DNA from: Anaerolinea thermolimosa
GTDB taxonomy: Bacteria; Chloroflexota; Anaerolineae; Anaerolineales; Anaerolineaceae
NCBI RefSeq assembly: GCF_001050195.2
Contig: NZ_DF967965.1
Location: 94,401 to 158,400, forward strand
Reading direction: 5' to 3'
DNA: 64,000 nt
The notes under the pieces are model-generated. The model had not been told where the DNA came from. It made no database searches and saw only the letters and a list, made by a program, of their open reading frames with translations. Numbering within the stretch: the stretch's first letter is position 1; the number at the start of each line of letters is the position of its first letter. A program made the position numbers and the translations under genes. Shown in pieces: positions 61,081-64,000 of this stretch.

Positions 61081-61889
61081 GCCAGTGGCGTGAGTCGATC
61101 AAGAATGCATTACCATTCGGGGTGAAACGGGCAATCGGTGAGACGCTCGACGCGTTCGACCGTGCCCGTCAGTGGCCTGCAGCTACTTTCCATCCCTGGC
61201 GACGGGATAGCATCCGTCGGTTGAGGGCGTTGAAAGATATTCACCGTGGACAGCGGGTGTTCATCATCGGGAACGGCCCCAGCCTGCGCCAGACGGATAT
61301 GAGCAAGCTGCGCAACGAGTACACCATTGGGATGAATCGCATCTTCCTGATGTTCCCTGAGCTGGGGTTTCAGACCACGTACCTCTGCTCGGTGAATGAC
61401 CTGGTCATTGAGCAGAGCGCGGCTGAACTTCAGGCGTTGAACCTGCCGCGCTTTGTCTCGTGGCGGGCGCGCCGCTGGCTGAAGCCCGATGATAACCTCT
61501 ACTTCCTGTATACCACCTATACCGGTCCGAAGTTTTCCACCGACCTGACGGGGCGTCTCTGGGAAGGAGCCACGGTGACCAATATTGCACTGCAGGTGGC
61601 CTTCTACCTGGGCTTTCAGGAAGCGATTTTGATCGGGGTGGATCATAACTTCGTGACGCAGGGGAAACCCAACACCACGGTTACTTCTCAGGGAGATGAT
61701 CCCAACCATTTCTCTCCGTTCTACTTTGGCAAGGGGTTTCGCTGGCAGTTGCCAGACCTGGAAACTTCAGAACGTGGGTACCGTATGGCGCGCGAGGCCT
61801 ATGAAGCTGCGGGCAGACGGGTGGTAGATGCGACCGTCGGTGGAAAATTAACCATTTTTCCCAAGGTGGATTACGACAGCCTCTTTTGA
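61077..61889 (+). CDS. DUF115/Maf-like putative nonulosonic acid transferase
   Basis: The 270-residue protein has an N-terminal helix (1-55) and a Rossmann-like domain starting VFIIGNGPSLRQTDMSKLRN (residues 61-80; NGPSL is the hallmark), then TIGMNRIFLMFPELGFQTTY, TVTNIALQVAFYLGFQEAI and LIGVDHNF. The DUF115 (MptE-like) family includes flagellin nonulosonate transferases (Maf), and the IGNGPSL start also recalls GT42 sialyltransferases. With three cytidylyltransferases and two NeuBs in the same cluster, transfer of a CMP-nonulosonate is the best inference; pterin pyrophosphokinase activity is unlikely here. Not proven. Confidence 0.7.
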   Translation: MSQWRESIKNALPFGVKRAIGETLDAFDRARQWPAATFHPWRRDSIRRLRALKDIHRGQRVFIIGNGPSLRQTDMSKLRNEYTIGMNRIFLMFPELGFQTTYLCSVNDLVIEQSAAELQALNLPRFVSWRARRWLKPDDNLYFLYTTYTGPKFSTDLTGRLWEGATVTNIALQVAFYLGFQEAILIGVDHNFVTQGKPNTTVTSQGDDPNHFSPFYFGKGFRWQLPDLETSERGYRMAREAYEAAGRRVVDATVGGKLTIFPKVDYDSLF

Positions 61890-61902
61890 GGGTTGAAGGA
61901 AG

Positions 61903-62850
61903 ATGTCCACGCGCACCCCCCTTGTTTCCATTATCACCCCTTCTTACAATCAGGTGGCTTACCTGGAGGCTACCCTGCGCTCGGTGCTGGAGCAGGACTA
62001 TCCAGAAGTCGAATATCTGGTGGTGGATGGGGCTTCGAGCGATGGCAGCGTGGACGTGATTCGAAAGGTTGAAAGCCGTCTGGCGTGGTGGGTTTCAGAG
62101 CCTGATCGTGGGCAGGCTGAGGCGATTAACAAGGGATTCGCAAGGGCACGCGGTGAGATTGTGGCCTGGCTCAACTCGGATGACATCTATTTGCCAGGGA
62201 CACTGAGGGCAGTGGTGAGGGCTTTTGAAGAACACCCGGAGGCGGGCCTGGTCTTTGGGGATGTGCTTTCCATTGATGCCGCCGGAGAACCTTTCAACCG
62301 TATGACCTTTGGCCCGTATGGGCTGGAAGACCTGATGTGTTTTCGGATCATCAGTCAGCCGGGGGTGTTCTTGCGGCGGTCGGTGCTGGAAGCGTGCGGT
62401 TATCTGGATCCTGCCTACCATTACCTGCTTGATCATCATCTCTGGTTGCGCGTGGCGCAACGGGCAGAGATGGTGTATCTGCCGCAAGTCCTTGCGGCGG
62501 CGCGTTTTCATCCGCAGGCAAAGAATGTGGCCCAGGGCACGGGTTTTGGGCGTGAGGTATTCCGCATCATCGCGTGGATGCAAACCCAGCCAGGCCTGCA
62601 GGAGACGTACCGGCGCTTGAAACGGCGCATTCATGCGGGGGCTTATCGCTTTGACGCCCATTATTTACTGGATGGCGGTCAACCCCGTGCGGCACTGGCG
62701 GCTTACCTGCGCTGTCTGAGCCTGCACCCGCCCACAGCGCTTGCCGTCTGGAGGCGGATTCTCTACGCGGCGGTCAGCCTGGTGGGAGATCCTTCGAGAT
62801 GGCGCTCTCGTTTTATGGAAAGGCGAAAGGAACGGCTGCGACTGCCATGA
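61903..62850 (+). CDS. Glycosyltransferase, GT2 family
   Basis: The 315-residue GT-A enzyme has VSIITPSYNQVAYLEATLRS, VDGASSDGSVDVI, EPDRGQAEAINKGFARARG, and AWLNSDDIYLPGTL with the DxD motif, then a C-terminal domain (QPGVFLRRSVLEACGYLD, then YLLDHHLWLR). It is soluble or peripheral and probably adds a sugar to the lipid-linked unit. GAAGGAAG precedes the ATG. It follows the Maf-like gene by 13 bp and its stop overlaps the next gene (ATGA). Confidence 0.9.
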   Translation: MSTRTPLVSIITPSYNQVAYLEATLRSVLEQDYPEVEYLVVDGASSDGSVDVIRKVESRLAWWVSEPDRGQAEAINKGFARARGEIVAWLNSDDIYLPGTLRAVVRAFEEHPEAGLVFGDVLSIDAAGEPFNRMTFGPYGLEDLMCFRIISQPGVFLRRSVLEACGYLDPAYHYLLDHHLWLRVAQRAEMVYLPQVLAAARFHPQAKNVAQGTGFGREVFRIIAWMQTQPGLQETYRRLKRRIHAGAYRFDAHYLLDGGQPRAALAAYLRCLSLHPPTALAVWRRILYAAVSLVGDPSRWRSRFMERRKERLRLP

Positions 62851-64000
62851 GTGCCCGGGGGTTTTTCGTGAATGCGCTGGCAGAGGATGCCCTGCAGCTT
62901 GGGCAGACCGTCAAGGAAAACCTGGCCCGGGGGGGATTCTGGCGGTGGCTTGTGCTGTTGACCCTGCTGGCGGGGACGGTGCGCCTGGTGTTGTTGCCCC
63001 TCCCTCTGGGACATGACGAAGCCTATACGTTTGTGGGGTTTGCTTCGCGTTCTCTGCCTGCCCTGCTCTCAGATTACAGCCTGCCCAACAACCATATTTT
63101 CCATTCCCTGCTGGTGCACCTTTCCACGGAGCTTTTTGGGGTGCATCCATGGAGTGTGCGTCTGCCGGCATTTGTGGCCGGGGTGCTTACGGTGCCAGTG
63201 GCGGCGCTCCTGGGGATGCGGTTGTACGGTAAAACGAGTGGACTCCTGGCAGCCGCGATGCTCGCAGGGCTGCCTTCCAGCGCCATGTATGCCGGTAATG
63301 CGCGTGGATACAGCCTGTATATGCTGTTTTCTCTGGTGCTTTTTTGCCTGGCGCCTGTACTCGTCCGGCGGCGTAACCGGGCAGGCTGGTTGCTCCTGGT
63401 GATCACGGGGTCTCTTGGCTTCTGGACGGTGCCGTTCATGCTCTACCCGTTTGGCGGGGTGCTGCTCTGGATGTTTCTACTGGCACTCACCGGAGAAGTC
63501 CGTGAGGCATACGGCAGCGCAGGGAAGTTTATCCTCTATCTGGTGGGGGCAGGGCTGGCGACTGCAGGCCTGGCGGCGCTCTTTTACGCTCCGGTTGTGA
63601 TCTGGGGGACGGGCTGGCATTCGCTGATCGGCAATTCTTTTGTTCAACGTCTGACGTGGGAAGATTTTCTCCCTACATTGCTGGTTCGTTTGCAGGAGAC
63701 TGCCCGGGAGTGGAGCATCGATCTGCCGCAATGGCTGGGTTGGATGATCACTGCCTGCGGATTCATCCCGCTGATCTGGCATGCCCGCCTGAGTCGGGAA
63801 CGGGTTTCGCCCTGGGGGGCGGCGCTTCTCTGGCTGGTGCTGGTGTTACCGGTTCAACGCACCAATCCACTGGCGCGGTTGTGGACGTATCTCATTCCCC
63901 TGTGGGTGTTGAGCGGGGCGGCCGGGGGGGTGGCTCTCTGGAGATGGCTCACTCGCCGGTGGCCACAGCAACGCTCAACGGGGGTGGGGGTGGTGCTCAG
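62847..64000 (+). CDS. GT39/ArnT-like membrane glycosyltransferase, 3'-truncated by the window edge
   Basis: The frame starts at an ATG overlapping the GT2 stop (ATGA) and is open through the last base, so about 384 residues are visible and the C-terminus is missing. A cytoplasmic start is followed by a first helix (about residues 35-50), and GHDEAYTFVGFASRSLPALL, LPNNHIFHSLLVHLSTELFG and VRLPAFVAGVLTVPVAALLG match bacterial PMT-like GT-C enzymes (acidic DEA in the first loop). At least seven to eight helices are visible. It probably transfers a lipid-linked sugar. It has no stop codon in the window. Confidence 0.8.
   Translation, partial: MSARGFFVNALAEDALQLGQTVKENLARGGFWRWLVLLTLLAGTVRLVLLPLPLGHDEAYTFVGFASRSLPALLSDYSLPNNHIFHSLLVHLSTELFGVHPWSVRLPAFVAGVLTVPVAALLGMRLYGKTSGLLAAAMLAGLPSSAMYAGNARGYSLYMLFSLVLFCLAPVLVRRRNRAGWLLLVITGSLGFWTVPFMLYPFGGVLLWMFLLALTGEVREAYGSAGKFILYLVGAGLATAGLAALFYAPVVIWGTGWHSLIGNSFVQRLTWEDFLPTLLVRLQETAREWSIDLPQWLGWMITACGFIPLIWHARLSRERVSPWGAALLWLVLVLPVQRTNPLARLWTYLIPLWVLSGAAGGVALWRWLTRRWPQQRSTGVGVVL

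Noticed and set aside
61077..61889. 6-hydroxymethylpterin pyrophosphokinase (MptE-like) in folate or methanopterin synthesis
   Set aside because: The family name fits, but no pterin genes are near, and the CMP-nonulosonate context agrees better with the Maf-type transferases of the same family.

Overview
The window is a dense, moderately GC-rich bacterial chromosome segment. Its content suggests a Chloroflexota bacterium, probably Anaerolineae-like. I infer this from gene content only: a Thermus-type isocitrate dehydrogenase with a C-terminal extension, an MGDG-synthase-like glycosyltransferase, a family 4 Fe-S uracil-DNA glycosylase, a pilin-like protein with a QSVLEY signal, and very many GT-C/GT2/GT4 genes. 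Genes overlap at ATGA/GTGA junctions, GTG and TTG starts are common, and several promoters are extended -10 elements close to the start codon. No tRNA, rRNA, CRISPR, IS element or phage gene was seen, and no gene-free stretch exceeds 300 bp.

Bases 1-5.9 kb: a small sugar catabolism region. A 5'-truncated Gfo/Idh/MocA oxidoreductase, an N-acetylhexosamine 1-kinase-like enzyme and a GH20 beta-N-acetylhexosaminidase run forward. A mannonate dehydratase and a serine beta-lactamase-fold hydrolase converge on them. Bases 6.1-10.2 kb: two isocitrate dehydrogenases of different subfamilies flank a two-gene operon encoding a pilin-like/LamG-like fusion and a membrane-anchored beta-sandwich protein. 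Bases 10.4-19.8 kb are mostly housekeeping: a GGDEF-EAL c-di-GMP enzyme, an inositol-phosphatase-fold enzyme (histidinol-phosphatase-like), an MFS transporter, a site-2 protease, DUF951, an MGDG-synthase-like glycosyltransferase, the tsaE-tsaB-rimI set and a uracil-DNA glycosylase.

Bases 19.8-64.0 kb: a continuous, co-directional surface-glycan supercluster of about 40 genes. The first part (19.8-30.9 kb) makes nucleotide sugars (nucleotide-sugar 6-dehydrogenase, 4-epimerase), contains a Wzx-like flippase, glycosyltransferases and polytopic GT-C-like proteins, and ends with an LPG-synthase-TM family protein. The second part (30.9-50.1 kb) starts at a near-consensus promoter in front of a winged-helix regulator. 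It continues with GDP-fucose synthase, a Wzm/Wzt-type ABC exporter whose ATPase carries a carbohydrate-binding C-terminus, a PseB/CapE dehydratase, an RmlD-like reductase, a first NeuB-family synthase, an SpsF-type cytidylyltransferase, two tandem paralogous GT-C proteins and further transferases. The third part (50.1-64 kb) opens with three tandem homologous ten-cysteine lipoproteins. These are followed by a second nonulosonic-acid module: a PtmA-like SDR, a CMP-nonulosonate synthetase fused to a HAD phosphatase, and a NeuB lacking the SAF domain. A third cytidylyltransferase, a D-2-hydroxyacid dehydrogenase, GT-C proteins, an SDR, a DUF115/Maf-like candidate nonulosonate transferase, a GT2 and a GT39-like gene cut by the window end complete it.

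Together, the last 44 kb looks built to make one or more sialic-acid-like (nonulosonic) sugars plus deoxy and uronic sugars, assemble them on lipid carriers, and export them by both a flippase and an ABC route. The parts I could not assign to a described system are the tandem cysteine-rich lipoproteins, the pilin/LamG-like fusion, and the identity of the nonulosonic acid(s), because no NeuC, aminotransferase or acetyltransferase is present in the window.
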